Positions 51,913 through 61,070 of a DNA stretch of 64,000 nucleotides are shown here, piece after piece. A program made the position numbers and the translations under genes. Origin of the DNA: Litchfieldia sinesaloumensis (lineage in GTDB: Bacteria > Bacillota > Bacilli > Bacillales > Bacillaceae_L). The notes under the pieces are model-generated. The model saw only the letters and a list, made by a program, of their open reading frames with translations, was not told where the DNA came from and ran no database searches. The stretch covers positions 2,916,460 to 2,980,459 of the forward strand of contig NZ_LT732529.1 in assembly GCF_900156865.1 (NCBI RefSeq). Direction: 5' to 3'. Positions within the stretch are counted from its first letter, which is position 1; each line of letters begins with the position of its first letter.

Positions 51913-53058
51913 TTGAACTCGATACTTGGCTTTTTTAGAAAAATGTCGTTTAAACATAGAGTATTTTATATAGTCGTTTTTCTTTGCTTTGTTGGTAGCT
52001 TAGTCTTTGTCTACAATAATCATGCATTTTATGAGCGCCCGATTGCGAAGGTGATTGAGGTGCAGATTACGGATGAAACTGAAGTGGTGGACGGACTTGA
52101 TAACAGAGATGCTTTGTTCACTCAGCACATCATAGCCGAACTCAAAAACGGAGAGAAAAAAGGAAGTCAAATACATTTAGAAAATGAATACTCATTATCG
52201 AAAGCCTATGATTACGAATTTCAGGTTGGGAATGAATTGTTTGTTTCGTTTGATAAGAATTCCTCAGACGAATCCAAGTTAACGGGAACCATCCATGAAG
52301 TAAAACGCGATAAATATGTAATGTTTGTGGCCTGGATTTTTATTTTCATCTTGCTGTTGGTCGGAAAAAAGCAAGGGCTGTTTTCGATATTGAGTTTGGT
52401 CATTAATGCCGTCATTTTATCGTACGCCCTAGACCTTTATCTCGAAAAGCCTGACCGAAGTCTATTACTGATTTGTAGTGTCGCGATTATTCTCTTTACG
52501 GTTCTTTCATTATTACTCGTAAACGGACTTAACGAAAAAACATATTCGGCGATTATCGCTACTTTAGTAGGGACTTTTGTTTCTTTAGCTGTTGCCTTTC
52601 TTGTCATTCAAATTACCGGTGGTGAAGGCCTTCGCTATGAAGAATTACAATTTATTACTCGCCCTTATAAAACGGTATTTATGGCTGGGTTATTTATTGG
52701 ATCTCTCGGAGCTGTCATGGATATTGCCATCACCATGTCATCTTCACTCTTTGGATTGTATGAAAAGAACAACAACATTTCGACAAAAGCACTCGTGAAA
52801 TCTGGTATGGAAATTGGTCGAGATATTATGGGAACGATGACTAACATTCTGTTTTTTGCCTACATAAGTGGTTCGATTCCATTATTAATCTTGTATTTTA
52901 AAAATGCTTCACCCTTAGGATTTACACTGAACATGAACCTGTCGCTAGAATTGGCCCGTGCGCTAGCAGGAGGAATTGGGATTGTGCTAACGATTCCGAT
53001 TGGGTTGTACACGACTTTATTTTTTATATCAATGACTAGAAAGAGGGCGAGGCTATGA
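51913..53058 (+). CDS. YibE/F-like membrane protein
   Basis: 381 residues from a TTG at 51913 (GGGGTGA upstream). An N-terminal helix, an extracellular OB-like domain of ~90 residues (IAKVIEVQITDETEVVDG...), then about seven helices with ITGGEGLRYEELQFITRP and GAVMDIAITMSSSLFGL. This is the YibE/F signature. The stop overlaps the next gene by four bases. Transport substrate unknown. Confidence 0.85.
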   Translation: MNSILGFFRKMSFKHRVFYIVVFLCFVGSLVFVYNNHAFYERPIAKVIEVQITDETEVVDGLDNRDALFTQHIIAELKNGEKKGSQIHLENEYSLSKAYDYEFQVGNELFVSFDKNSSDESKLTGTIHEVKRDKYVMFVAWIFIFILLLVGKKQGLFSILSLVINAVILSYALDLYLEKPDRSLLLICSVAIILFTVLSLLLVNGLNEKTYSAIIATLVGTFVSLAVAFLVIQITGGEGLRYEELQFITRPYKTVFMAGLFIGSLGAVMDIAITMSSSLFGLYEKNNNISTKALVKSGMEIGRDIMGTMTNILFFAYISGSIPLLILYFKNASPLGFTLNMNLSLELARALAGGIGIVLTIPIGLYTTLFFISMTRKRARL

Positions 53059-53810
53059 ATGCAATCGTCTTACTCGCAGCGATTCTATTTATATTAATGG
53101 CGATTATCGGGGGAAAAAAGGGAATCCGTTCGTTTTTAGCCTTGTTTTTCAACTTCGGCGTACTACTCGTTACGGTGATTTTCATGAATGACCCGAAGCT
53201 TAATCCGATTTACTTAACGCTTATCGCCTGTGTAGCGATTAGTGCGATTAACCTTTTTTATATAAATGAAATGAACAGTAAAACAAAAACGGCTTTCTTA
53301 GCTACGATTCTGACAACCATTATTCTCCTATTGTTTATTCTTGTGCTAACAAACAAGTCGATGATTCAAGGATTTGGTGAGGAGGAAATTGAAGAGCTTG
53401 GAGCATACTCCCTCTTTATCGGGGTCGATTTTGTAAAAATTGGGGCTTCCGTAATCATCATGAGTACAATTGGGGCTATTACGGATGCAGCCATCGCGAT
53501 TTCATCACCGATGAGAGAAATCCATTACCATAATCCACATCTTAGTCGAAAAGAGTTGTTCGCGTCTGGCTTAAGCATTGGGAGGGATATCCTCGGAACA
53601 AGCACGAACACCCTGTTCTTTGCCTTCTTTGGTGGCTACCTCGCCCTGTTGATATGGTTTAAAGATTTATCGTATCCGATGGGTGAAATCGTCAACTCGA
53701 AGATTTTTGTTGCAGAGATGATTACCATTCTAATCGCTGGAATTAGTGTTACCCTGGTTATCCCAATCACCGCTTGGATTACCGCCCATTTTTTCGTTAA
53801 AAAGGCGTAG
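53055..53810 (+). CDS. YibE/F-like membrane protein, second subunit
   Basis: 251 residues, eight helices, without the extracellular domain. GAITDAAIAISSPMREI and SIGRDILGTSTNTLFFAFFGG repeat the pattern of the upstream gene (GRDIMGTMTNILFFAY). The pair is a duplicated half and most probably works as a complex. Confidence 0.85.
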   Translation: MNAIVLLAAILFILMAIIGGKKGIRSFLALFFNFGVLLVTVIFMNDPKLNPIYLTLIACVAISAINLFYINEMNSKTKTAFLATILTTIILLLFILVLTNKSMIQGFGEEEIEELGAYSLFIGVDFVKIGASVIIMSTIGAITDAAIAISSPMREIHYHNPHLSRKELFASGLSIGRDILGTSTNTLFFAFFGGYLALLIWFKDLSYPMGEIVNSKIFVAEMITILIAGISVTLVIPITAWITAHFFVKKA

Positions 53811-53820
53811 GTGACAGACG

Positions 53821-53852
53821 GGGCCAGTTTTCTAGAATACATAACCTGGCCC
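53821..53852. terminator. terminator between convergent genes
   Basis: GGGCCAG (53821-53827) and CTGGCCC (53846-53852) pair around an A/T-rich loop; it separates the YibE/F pair from the DtxR-like gene. Confidence 0.72.
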
Positions 53853-53865
53853 TAGATCCACCCAT

Positions 53866-54237
53866 TCATGATAATTTTCTCTTTGATAGGAAATTGTCTA
53901 GTTTTTTGATGACTTCATGACTAATATAGGACTCTATTTTATTTACTTCTTCTTTTATACTATCCTCTTCCACCTCGATCAATTGGAAGAACCGAGCTAG
54001 TACGTCATGGTTTGACCTTACTTGCTTTACTATCTCATTCCCTTTTGGTGTCAGTGTAATCATTCCATATCGTTGAAATTCGATAAAACCTTCCTCCTTC
54101 AGCTTCCTTGCCATCTTTGAAACAGACGGGACAGACACATCGAGTGACTTTGCAAGCTGAGATACCCGCGTAAAACCATCCTCATTCAGATTCGCATAGA
54201 TTTCCACAAGATACTTTTCCTGCTTAGCTGAAATCAT
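53866..54237 (-). CDS. DtxR/MntR-family regulator, shortened
   Basis: 123 residues. Winged HTH GFTRVSQLAKSLDVSVPSVSKMARKLKEEGFIEFQRYGMITLTPKGNEI, then a dimerisation segment HDVLARFFQLIEVEEDSIKEEVNKIESYIS. Aligned by eye with Bacillus subtilis MntR, His77 and Glu102 are retained but Asp8, Glu11, Glu99 and His103 appear replaced. Metal sensing may thus be altered. Next to the metal ABC operon, separated by a 47-residue ORF. Confidence 0.83.
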   Translation of the reverse strand: MISAKQEKYLVEIYANLNEDGFTRVSQLAKSLDVSVPSVSKMARKLKEEGFIEFQRYGMITLTPKGNEIVKQVRSNHDVLARFFQLIEVEEDSIKEEVNKIESYISHEVIKKLDNFLSKRKLS

Positions 54238-54271
54238 ATTTGTTTTAACACCCCTTAACTCTACACCATTA

Positions 54272-54415
54272 CTATTCTTCTACATCTACAAACCCATTTT
54301 CATTTAAAGTGATATTTTTAATTTTGTTGTAATCCTCTTCATCGAGAACTCCCAATACCTTTAAAATAACCGAGTATTTTACCATCTTTGAATAAATCCT
54401 TGGACTTCTATGCAT
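54272..54415 (-). CDS. 47-residue ORF, unknown function
   Basis: Minus-strand ORF from the ATG at 54415, preceded by GAAAGGATGG; it reads MHRSPRIYSKMVKYSVILKV and ends FVDVEE before TAG. The front is basic, the back acidic, with the middle LGVLDEEDYNKIKNITL. No family recognised. It lies between the metal permease and the DtxR-like gene on the same strand, so may be part of that unit. Confidence 0.55.
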   Translation of the reverse strand: MHRSPRIYSKMVKYSVILKVLGVLDEEDYNKIKNITLNENGFVDVEE

Positions 54416-54435
54416 ATTCCCACCATCCTTTCGCA

Positions 54436-54462
54436 GGGACAAGGGGACAGGTACCGTGTCCC
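54436..54462. repeat. REP-like palindrome, forward
   Basis: GGGACAAGGGGACAGG...GTGTCCC. Forms a head-to-head pair with the element at 54485-54515. Confidence 0.75.
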
Positions 54463-54480
54463 GACTATTTTAATCCAAAA

Positions 54481-55377
54481 TTAACTGGGACGATGTACCT
54501 GTCCCTCTGTCCCAGCTTTTGGGCGGATTAGGTTTGATAGGGCACCGTGTTTTGGTGAGCAGATGAAACTGATAAGGAAGATGATTCCTGTTGCAAAGGC
54601 CATTGATCCAGAGATGGATGTGTCAATCCAGAGAGCGAAATAATATCCCAATACTGCAGATATGACCCCAAAGGTTGCACTTAGGCCGAGCATAACTAGG
54701 AGTCTATCAGTCCATAAATAAGCTGATGCTGCGGGTGTGATGAGCATGGCAACAACCATGATGGCACCAACTGCATCGAAAGAAGCAACCGTCGTCACTG
54801 AAACTAGTGTCATAAACAAATAGTGCATCCCTAGGACCGGGATTCCCAGACTCGCTGCAAGTGCGGGGTCAAAAGTCGTAAGCTTCCATTCTTTATAAAA
54901 TAGCCCAATGACCAGTAGCACGATAACGAACACAATGATTAACATAAGCGTGGCTAAAGGGATGTCTCCAAGTAGAGGTACAGAAACCGTATTCCATGGT
55001 ACAAATGAGATTTCGCCCATTAATGCGTGCTGGACATCCAGATGAGCATTGCCTACCTTTGTTGCAATTAGGATCACTCCTATCGCAAACAATGTTGTAA
55101 AGACGACACCTATGGAGGCACCTTGATCGACCCCTTTTGCATGAAACCACTGAACGAAATAGGTGGTTAATATCCCCGCAACCGCTGCACCAATCACCAT
55201 GTGGATGCCACTTAAACTATTTGTAACTAAGTAAGCAACCACAATTCCAAGTAACACTGTATGGCTAATTGCATCTGCCATCATCGCCATTTTACGGAGG
55301 ATAAGAAAGACTCCCACAATTCCACAAGATACTCCAACGAGTGAGGCCGTTAGTAAAATCCATGCTGTGTAAGTCAT
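54481..55377 (-). CDS. metal ABC transporter permease (MntD-like)
   Basis: 298 residues, eight to nine helices of the ABC-3 type (ZnuB/MntC-like), with SVTTVASFDAVGAIMVVAMLITPAASAYL as the family signature, quoted in part. The last ten or so residues (AGTEGQVHRPS) are encoded by a REP-like palindrome, which suggests the original stop was lost. Overlaps the other permease by four bases. With it forms the membrane channel. Confidence 0.87.
   Translation of the reverse strand: MTYTAWILLTASLVGVSCGIVGVFLILRKMAMMADAISHTVLLGIVVAYLVTNSLSGIHMVIGAAVAGILTTYFVQWFHAKGVDQGASIGVVFTTLFAIGVILIATKVGNAHLDVQHALMGEISFVPWNTVSVPLLGDIPLATLMLIIVFVIVLLVIGLFYKEWKLTTFDPALAASLGIPVLGMHYLFMTLVSVTTVASFDAVGAIMVVAMLITPAASAYLWTDRLLVMLGLSATFGVISAVLGYYFALWIDTSISGSMAFATGIIFLISFICSPKHGALSNLIRPKAGTEGQVHRPS
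54485..54515. repeat. REP-like palindrome, inverted, inside the permease 3' end
   Basis: CTGGGACGATGTACC...TGTCCCAG, in opposite orientation to the copy at 54436. It supplies the C-terminal codons of the permease gene. Confidence 0.75.
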
Positions 55378-56294
55378 CGATTACCCTCCTTTACAATAGA
55401 GGTCGAAAATTGCTGCTCGTAAACTTCTTTTCTTTTCGTACGTAGCAGTAACGATTCGACGATGATTCCCTTTTTCACTCCGAAAAATAAGGATACTAGA
55501 AAAAAAGAACCTGAAGTAACGACGATAAATGGACCAGTTGGTAATCCAGTTCCCAACGCGCTAATTGTTGTTCCAATTGCACCTGAGATTCCTCCAAATA
55601 TACCTGATAACCACATCATCGTCTTAAATGAATGTGTCCAATACCTAGCACTGACAGGTGGAATGATTAATAAGGCCGACATGAGAATAACACCAACCGC
55701 CTGGATACCCACTACTACAGTAAGAACAAGAATCAGAGTATAGATGATATTCATTCCTTTAATTGATAGATTAAGACCCTTTGCAAAGTTCGCATCAAAC
55801 AAAAATAACTTCCATTCTTTAAATCCAATCACCACTGTAAAAATAACCGCTGCTGCAAGAATGGACATGGTCATTACATCTGATGAGACCATTGAAGCCG
55901 CTTGCCCGAAGATGAAATTATTTAACCCAGCCTGATTACCTCCACTTGTCTTATTCACCAGGGTTAAAAGAACAATTCCTCCGCCAAAAAATACAGCTAA
56001 GATCATTCCCATTGCTGTGTCTTCTGTAATCCGGGTCGTGGATTTTATCAACATGATACAGAAGGCCCCTAGTAGCGCACTAATCGAGGCTCCAATCATC
56101 AAGAGAAACAAATCCTTCACTTGGAATAGAAGAAAGACCACTACCACTCCGGGAAGGGCAGCATGTGATAAAGCATCACTCATCAGGCTTTGTTTTTTCC
56201 AATAAGCCAGGCAACCTACTAGGCCTGCAGCTATTCCGAGTAGAAGTGTACTCACTAAAACCCACTGAAAGTTACTTGAGAGTAGAATTGACAA
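55374..56294 (-). CDS. metal ABC transporter permease (MntC-like)
   Basis: 306 residues, eight to nine helices of the ABC-3 family; SDALSHAALPGVVVVFLL and VGIQAVGVILMSALLIIPPVSARYW are the signatures. Overlaps the ATPase gene by 23 bases and the other permease by four, so the operon is tightly coupled. The substrate is manganese or zinc; MntR-like boxes upstream favour manganese. Confidence 0.88.
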   Translation of the reverse strand: MSILLSSNFQWVLVSTLLLGIAAGLVGCLAYWKKQSLMSDALSHAALPGVVVVFLLFQVKDLFLLMIGASISALLGAFCIMLIKSTTRITEDTAMGMILAVFFGGGIVLLTLVNKTSGGNQAGLNNFIFGQAASMVSSDVMTMSILAAAVIFTVVIGFKEWKLFLFDANFAKGLNLSIKGMNIIYTLILVLTVVVGIQAVGVILMSALLIIPPVSARYWTHSFKTMMWLSGIFGGISGAIGTTISALGTGLPTGPFIVVTSGSFFLVSLFFGVKKGIIVESLLLRTKRKEVYEQQFSTSIVKEGNR

Positions 56295-57027
56295 TGCCCA
56301 CTCCCTCCTTCAACCAACGAACAGTTCCACCATACGTTTTTTCAATATTTTCTGTAGTGAAGGTTGATGAAACATTACCATGTGCAATGACTGAACGATT
56401 TAAAAACAATACACGATCAAAATAATCCTCTACCGTTTGTAGATCATGGTGGACGACAAGAACGGTTCTTCCTTCATTTTTAAGTTCTTTTAAGATTGTC
56501 ATGATGGCTCTTTCTGTGGCTGCATCAACACCAGCTAGTGGTTCATCCATGAAATACAAGTCAGCATCTTGGATAAGTGCTCTTGCTAAGAAAACCCGCT
56601 GCTGCTGCCCCCCTGACAATTCACTAATCTGTCGATGTGCGTAATCAGCCATGCCTACTTTATCCAGAGCCTCCAATGCTTTCTCGCGATGATGTTTGTT
56701 CGGCCACTTCACCCAGCCAATTTTTCCGTACATCCCCATCATCACAACATCCAGTGCATCAGTGGGAAAATCCCAGTCAACAGAGCCTCTTTGTGGTACG
56801 TATCCCACCCGTGCTTTTACCTTTTTTAGACTTGCATCAAAGAAGGTAGTGTCACCTGACAAACGTGGGTGTAAATCTAATAACACTTTAATGAGAGTTG
56901 ACTTACCTGCTCCATTGGGTCCAACAATACATGTTAGAGACCCTTGCTTAATTTCAAACGAAACATCTTGTAGTACTGTATTTTTTCGGTATGCGGCACT
57001 TAGCCCATCCACAGTGAGAACGTTCAT
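56272..57027 (-). CDS. metal ABC transporter ATPase (MntB-like)
   Basis: 251 residues. Walker A GPNGAGKST, signature LSGGQQQR, Walker B LYFMDEPLAG and the H-loop VVHHDL. Overlaps the permease by 23 bases and the binding protein by four. Powers the transport of manganese or zinc. Confidence 0.9.
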   Translation of the reverse strand: MNVLTVDGLSAAYRKNTVLQDVSFEIKQGSLTCIVGPNGAGKSTLIKVLLDLHPRLSGDTTFFDASLKKVKARVGYVPQRGSVDWDFPTDALDVVMMGMYGKIGWVKWPNKHHREKALEALDKVGMADYAHRQISELSGGQQQRVFLARALIQDADLYFMDEPLAGVDAATERAIMTILKELKNEGRTVLVVHHDLQTVEDYFDRVLFLNRSVIAHGNVSSTFTTENIEKTYGGTVRWLKEGVGIVNSTLK

Positions 57028-57983
57028 TCATTAACACTCCTTGTTAATCCTTCAAAAACCGTATTGACATTGTGATGGTACATGCCGAGGTAGGTTCCTT
57101 CTTCAGTACCAGCTTGCCCCATCGCATCTGAGAAGAGCTCGCCACCCAAGGTTACATCTAGACCCTTCTTAGCCGCTCCCTCAATCACGGCCTTGATGGA
57201 ATTCTGGTTAATACTACTTTCTACAAAAACAGATGGTACTTGCTTTTCAAGGAGTAGGTCGACTGTTGACTGAATATCAGATAACCCGACTTCATCCTCC
57301 GTACTTAGGCCCTGTAATCCCACCACCTCAATATCATACATGCGACCAAAGTACCCAAATGCATCATGTGCTGTTACCAGAACTCGTTGTTCTGTTGGGA
57401 TACTTGCCATTTTCTCAATAGCCTCTTCCTTTAACTCATCGATTTGAGAGAAATAATCTTGTTTGTTTTCTTCAAAATAGCTCGCATCATCCGGGGATAA
57501 TTCTTTTAACTCATCTGTCGCACTTTCCAAAGCTTCCTTCCAAAGGTCTAAATCAAACCATATATGTGGATCGATTGCACCTTCCTCATCTCTTAGTAAT
57601 TGACCTTCACTAATGGTCTCCCCAATCGCAAAGACGGGTTTTGTTTCTTTCAATTTCTCAAAGATTTCTCCTAAGTTTCCTTCAAGATGTAAACCATTGT
57701 AAAAAATAATATCTGCATCTTGGAGTGTAGAAATATCACCTTGAGTTGCTTCATACAAATGCGGGTCAACCCCTGGTCCCATAAGACTTGTAACCTTTAC
57801 TTTATCTCCACCAATCACTTGCATCGGCTCACCAATTTGCGCAATCGTTGTGACAACTTGAATTGTCTTTTCAGAGGAATCCTCATCCTTCGGCTCACTT
57901 GTTGTCGTGCTACAACCTATAAGTACCAACGCCATACAAACTCCCACAACCAATAGTCGAATCATTGTTTTTACTTTTTTCAC
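57024..57983 (-). CDS. metal-binding lipoprotein (MntA/ZnuA-like)
   Basis: 319 residues. Lipobox LIGC at Cys24. Family A-I metal ligands: His in GVDPHLYEATQGD, His in AIDPHIWFDLDLW, Glu in STEDEVGLS and Asp in LFSDAMG. No His-rich loop, as usual for manganese-binding members. Extracellular binding component of the operon. Two MntR-like boxes lie upstream. Confidence 0.89.
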   Translation of the reverse strand: MKKVKTMIRLLVVGVCMALVLIGCSTTTSEPKDEDSSEKTIQVVTTIAQIGEPMQVIGGDKVKVTSLMGPGVDPHLYEATQGDISTLQDADIIFYNGLHLEGNLGEIFEKLKETKPVFAIGETISEGQLLRDEEGAIDPHIWFDLDLWKEALESATDELKELSPDDASYFEENKQDYFSQIDELKEEAIEKMASIPTEQRVLVTAHDAFGYFGRMYDIEVVGLQGLSTEDEVGLSDIQSTVDLLLEKQVPSVFVESSINQNSIKAVIEGAAKKGLDVTLGGELFSDAMGQAGTEEGTYLGMYHHNVNTVFEGLTRSVNE

Positions 57984-58014
57984 TTTTAGCTCCTCCTTGT
58001 ATTAATGAAGAAAT

Positions 58015-58031
58015 GTTGCACTAAGGAAACT
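58015..58031. promoter_or_regulatory. MntR-like operator 1
   Basis: GTTGCACTAAGGAAACT resembles the MntR box (TTTGCCTTAAGGAAAC-like). It lies 32 bases upstream of the mntA-like start. Confidence 0.65.
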
Positions 58032-58078
58032 TTTTGAGTAAAAAAAATAGAACCACCAACTTTTCCTATAAGACAAAA

Positions 58079-58096
58079 AGTTTCCTTAAGGAAAAA
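58079..58096. promoter_or_regulatory. MntR-like operator 2
   Basis: AGTTTCCTTAAGGAAAAA, palindromic TTTCCTTAAGGAAA core; a stronger match than operator 1. Upstream of the metal transporter operon. Confidence 0.72.
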
Positions 58097-58202
58097 TTAA
58101 CTCATCCACGCTTGTTCTGTCAAGAGCAATTTTTAGAAAAATTAAAAAAGGGCGGAATAATTGCTCTCCAACTGTCGAGATTTATCGGATACACTTCAAA
58201 TA

Positions 58203-58238
58203 AAATAGCCGTTTCCCATTGTGTAAGAAACGGCTATT
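58203..58238 (-). terminator. terminator of the BceB-like gene
   Basis: AATAGCCGTTTC pairs with GAAACGGCTATT around a 10-base loop; TTTTATTT follows on the minus strand. Confidence 0.88.
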
Positions 58239-58243
58239 CATGT

Positions 58244-58273
58244 CTGGGACGAGGGACCTGTCCCCCTGTCCCT
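58244..58273. repeat. REP-like palindrome at the end of the permease gene
   Basis: CTGGGACGAGGGACCTG followed by TCCCCCTGTCCCT; abuts the stop codon of the BceB-like gene. Confidence 0.72.
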
Positions 58274-60218
58274 AAAGCGCTTGTTTGATTAGTTTTTTAT
58301 AATAGCTGACGGATAGAATTCCGAAGATGGAGTAGAGCAATGTGTAGAGGACCATGACAATGATCATCGGTGTCCATAGTTCGGTTCCGAACCAAAACCA
58401 TCCTGATTTGACGGCAAAGTAACTGTGACTGAGCCCTACTAGTAACGGAATTCCAAAGTTAAATAATTGCTTGATTTTGATTCCATTTAGCAAATCTTTT
58501 CTTGTAAAACCTAATTTTCGAAGGATGGTATAGCTTCCCTTTTCCTCTTCACCTTCATCCATTTGTTTGAAGTACAGGATACATCCTGATGTAACCAAGA
58601 AGGTTAACCCTAAGAATCCGACGATGAACATGATCATGCCCATGCTTCTTTTTTGACTGTTAAAGGTTTCAAGCTGTGAAGCATGACCCGCATACTCATC
58701 TATCTGTAAGTCATTGTAGACCTCATTTGCAGCTAGTATATCCGATTTTTCGGCTATATCGACTCCAAAAAATAGAGGAAACTCATTCGTCACATCCGGG
58801 TCGAGGTCATTGGCCAATTGTTGATAAACCGTGTCATCTACGACAGCAACTGGGAAGCCTCCGCCCGTTAATCGTAGTGGAAGTATGCGTTTGTCCCTAA
58901 GTCCAATAAAATTCAAATCAAACACTTTGCTTTGCCCACTCATTGTGAGCGTTCCTTTGTTAAATGTCATAAAGGATTCTGTGGCTGTGTTGCTATTTAT
59001 AAATACAGATTCGTCTTGTTCAACATCCATATCTTCAATAATGCGGTCCGAAATCACCACCATCGGCACTTCGGATCCATCTTCTACTGATGGTCGTTCA
59101 AAACTAAGGTTGATGATATTTGCAATGTCTGTTTTGATACTTAGTAACTCGATTTCTGTTGTCGAGTAGTCAATTTGTTTCTCATCCAGCTTTTCTAGGA
59201 ACTGTCTTGCATTCTCTTCATTTGGAATCGAAAAGTCATAAACCACTGACTCCGCAGCCGATTTTTCTGCTGAATAATACGAGATATAGGTAAGTGATAA
59301 TAACCCAATGGATAAGGCAGATACGGTTGTAATCACGGTTAAAAGGATTGAATTCGACCTCATTCTGAACATAATGGACGATAGCGACAGCACTTTATGA
59401 ACAGAAAGATAGCCATTATTCTTTTTTCGAATCAGATTAAAAACAAACCGAATCGAGCCTTTATAAAAGAAAAACGTTCCAATAATGACGGATCCGAGGA
59501 TGGCAAGCATCATTAAAAACATCTGCTCCATCATCGTAAATTGACCATCAAATAATTTAGTCGACAAATAATAACCCAATAGAATAAGACCTAGTCCAAG
59601 CACCCCGATGATGATTTCAAATACGGAGACCTTTTGTCTCTTCTCCTCTGATGTTGAAGTAGAATGGAACAAGGTAAGAATCTCTTGATTTTTTATAAAC
59701 AACCCATTCATCACCAAGATTAAAATATAAATGGCCGCAAACACAATCACCGTTTGTACCAGCGCCTCTGATGAAAAACGAAGCTGTGCCACTTCTTCAA
59801 TTCCTATCGTTTTTAGAAGTACCATCATGACAAGTTTAGAAGAAACAAAACCAAGAAAGACTCCTATAATCATTGATCCGAAGTACAGTACCATATTTTC
59901 AACACTTAATATCCAAAAAACTTTACCCTTAGGAATACCAACCAGTTGTAACAAGCCAATCTCTTTTCCACGCCTCTTAATAAATAGATTGTTGGCATAC
60001 ACAAGGAATACCATCACAATGGCAATAAGCATCACCGCTGCACTTCGGAGGGCAGCCTCACCTTTAACAGTTCCTTTCGCAGCATCCATAGAAGGGTCAT
60101 ATTGAAGGGTGACAAAAGCGAAATACAAGGCCACACTAAATACGAGTGCAAACACATATAGATAATAGTTTTTCATGTTTTTTACTAAATTTCGAAGGAT
60201 GAGGCTTTTAAAGCTCAT
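58272..60218 (-). CDS. BceB-type ABC transporter permease
   Basis: 648 residues from the ATG at 60218 (AGGTGGGG upstream). Ten helices with the FtsX-like start [33 protein letters not shown] and a large extracellular domain (about residues 310-525) between helices VII and [35 protein letters not shown] is the BceB motif. Senses and removes peptide antibiotics, signalling to the kinase. It overlaps the ATPase gene by eleven bases. Confidence 0.9.
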   Translation of the reverse strand: MSFKSLILRNLVKNMKNYYLYVFALVFSVALYFAFVTLQYDPSMDAAKGTVKGEAALRSAAVMLIAIVMVFLVYANNLFIKRRGKEIGLLQLVGIPKGKVFWILSVENMVLYFGSMIIGVFLGFVSSKLVMMVLLKTIGIEEVAQLRFSSEALVQTVIVFAAIYILILVMNGLFIKNQEILTLFHSTSTSEEKRQKVSVFEIIIGVLGLGLILLGYYLSTKLFDGQFTMMEQMFLMMLAILGSVIIGTFFFYKGSIRFVFNLIRKKNNGYLSVHKVLSLSSIMFRMRSNSILLTVITTVSALSIGLLSLTYISYYSAEKSAAESVVYDFSIPNEENARQFLEKLDEKQIDYSTTEIELLSIKTDIANIINLSFERPSVEDGSEVPMVVISDRIIEDMDVEQDESVFINSNTATESFMTFNKGTLTMSGQSKVFDLNFIGLRDKRILPLRLTGGGFPVAVVDDTVYQQLANDLDPDVTNEFPLFFGVDIAEKSDILAANEVYNDLQIDEYAGHASQLETFNSQKRSMGMIMFIVGFLGLTFLVTSGCILYFKQMDEGEEEKGSYTILRKLGFTRKDLLNGIKIKQLFNFGIPLLVGLSHSYFAVKSGWFWFGTELWTPMIIVMVLYTLLYSIFGILSVSYYKKLIKQAL

Positions 60219-60969
60219 GCTGAACCCCACCTAACACCGCTTGCGTCTTAATAATATCGTTAAAAAACGCCTGTCTACTCTCATCTCCACGATTCAACTT
60301 CGTAAAAATTTGCCCATCTCTAATAAAAATCACACGGCTACAGTAGCTTGCTGCTTGCGGATCATGGGTAACCATTACAATCGTCGCTTCCCGCTTTTCA
60401 TTTAAATCACTAAGCTTATTAAGTAAATCTGAAGCAGATTTGGAATCGAGTGCACCGGTTGGTTCATCTGCAAATATAATGCTAGGTTCATGAACAAACG
60501 CTCGTGCTGCTGAAGCCCGCTGCTTCTGACCTCCTGAAATCTCGTTTGGATACTTATCCTTCACTTCAAAGATTCCTAATTCCTTCGCCACATCCTCAAA
60601 CATGATTTGTGCAGCTTTCGAAGTAATCTTATTGACTGTCAACGGTAGCATGATGTTTTCTTTTACAGTCAACGTATCCAACAAGTGATATTCCTGAAAA
60701 ATAAACCCGAGGTGACGTTTGCGAAACTCGGCTAGTTCCTTATCCTTCATTCCTGTAAATTCCTTGCCTTCTACGAGAATGGTGCCTGAACTCACTCTGT
60801 CAATCGATGAAAGCACATTGAGTAATGTTGTTTTACCAGAACCTGAAGGGCCCATGATGCCGACAAACTCACCTTTTTTTACGTCGATATCAATTCCTTT
60901 TAGTACCTCTTGGCGGTTCCATTTATTTCCGTACGATTTTACAATTTTAGTTGCTTCTAAAATGTTCAA
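60208..60969 (-). CDS. BceA-type ABC transporter ATPase
   Basis: 253 residues from a TTG at 60969 (AAGGAG eight bases upstream); the frame extends to 61035 without support. Walker [10 protein letters not shown], signature SGGQKQR, Walker [10 protein letters not shown] and the H-loop TH. Paired with the BceB-type permease in the same unit. Expression is expected to depend on the response regulator through the dyad at 61043-61070. Confidence 0.91.
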   Translation of the reverse strand: MNILEATKIVKSYGNKWNRQEVLKGIDIDVKKGEFVGIMGPSGSGKTTLLNVLSSIDRVSSGTILVEGKEFTGMKDKELAEFRKRHLGFIFQEYHLLDTLTVKENIMLPLTVNKITSKAAQIMFEDVAKELGIFEVKDKYPNEISGGQKQRASAARAFVHEPSIIFADEPTGALDSKSASDLLNKLSDLNEKREATIVMVTHDPQAASYCSRVIFIRDGQIFTKLNRGDESRQAFFNDIIKTQAVLGGVQHEL

Positions 60970-61042
60970 CGTTATCAACTCCTTACCTATAGGATAGCCG
61001 GAAAGCATCAGTATTTCCTTCGAATCACCGAACAAAACATGA

Positions 61043-61070
61043 AAGCATGTGACATTCTTGTCACATGCTT
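61043..61070 (-). promoter_or_regulatory. BceR-like operator
   Basis: AAGCATGTGAC (61043-61053), six bases, GTCACATGCTT (61060-61070), perfect 11-bp arms. This resembles the inverted repeat reported upstream of bceA in Bacillus subtilis. It overlaps the last codons and stop of the kinase gene. Confidence 0.75.

Noticed and set aside
58034-58288. Plus-strand 84-residue ORF
   Set aside because: It spans an MntR-like box, a terminator and a REP-like palindrome.
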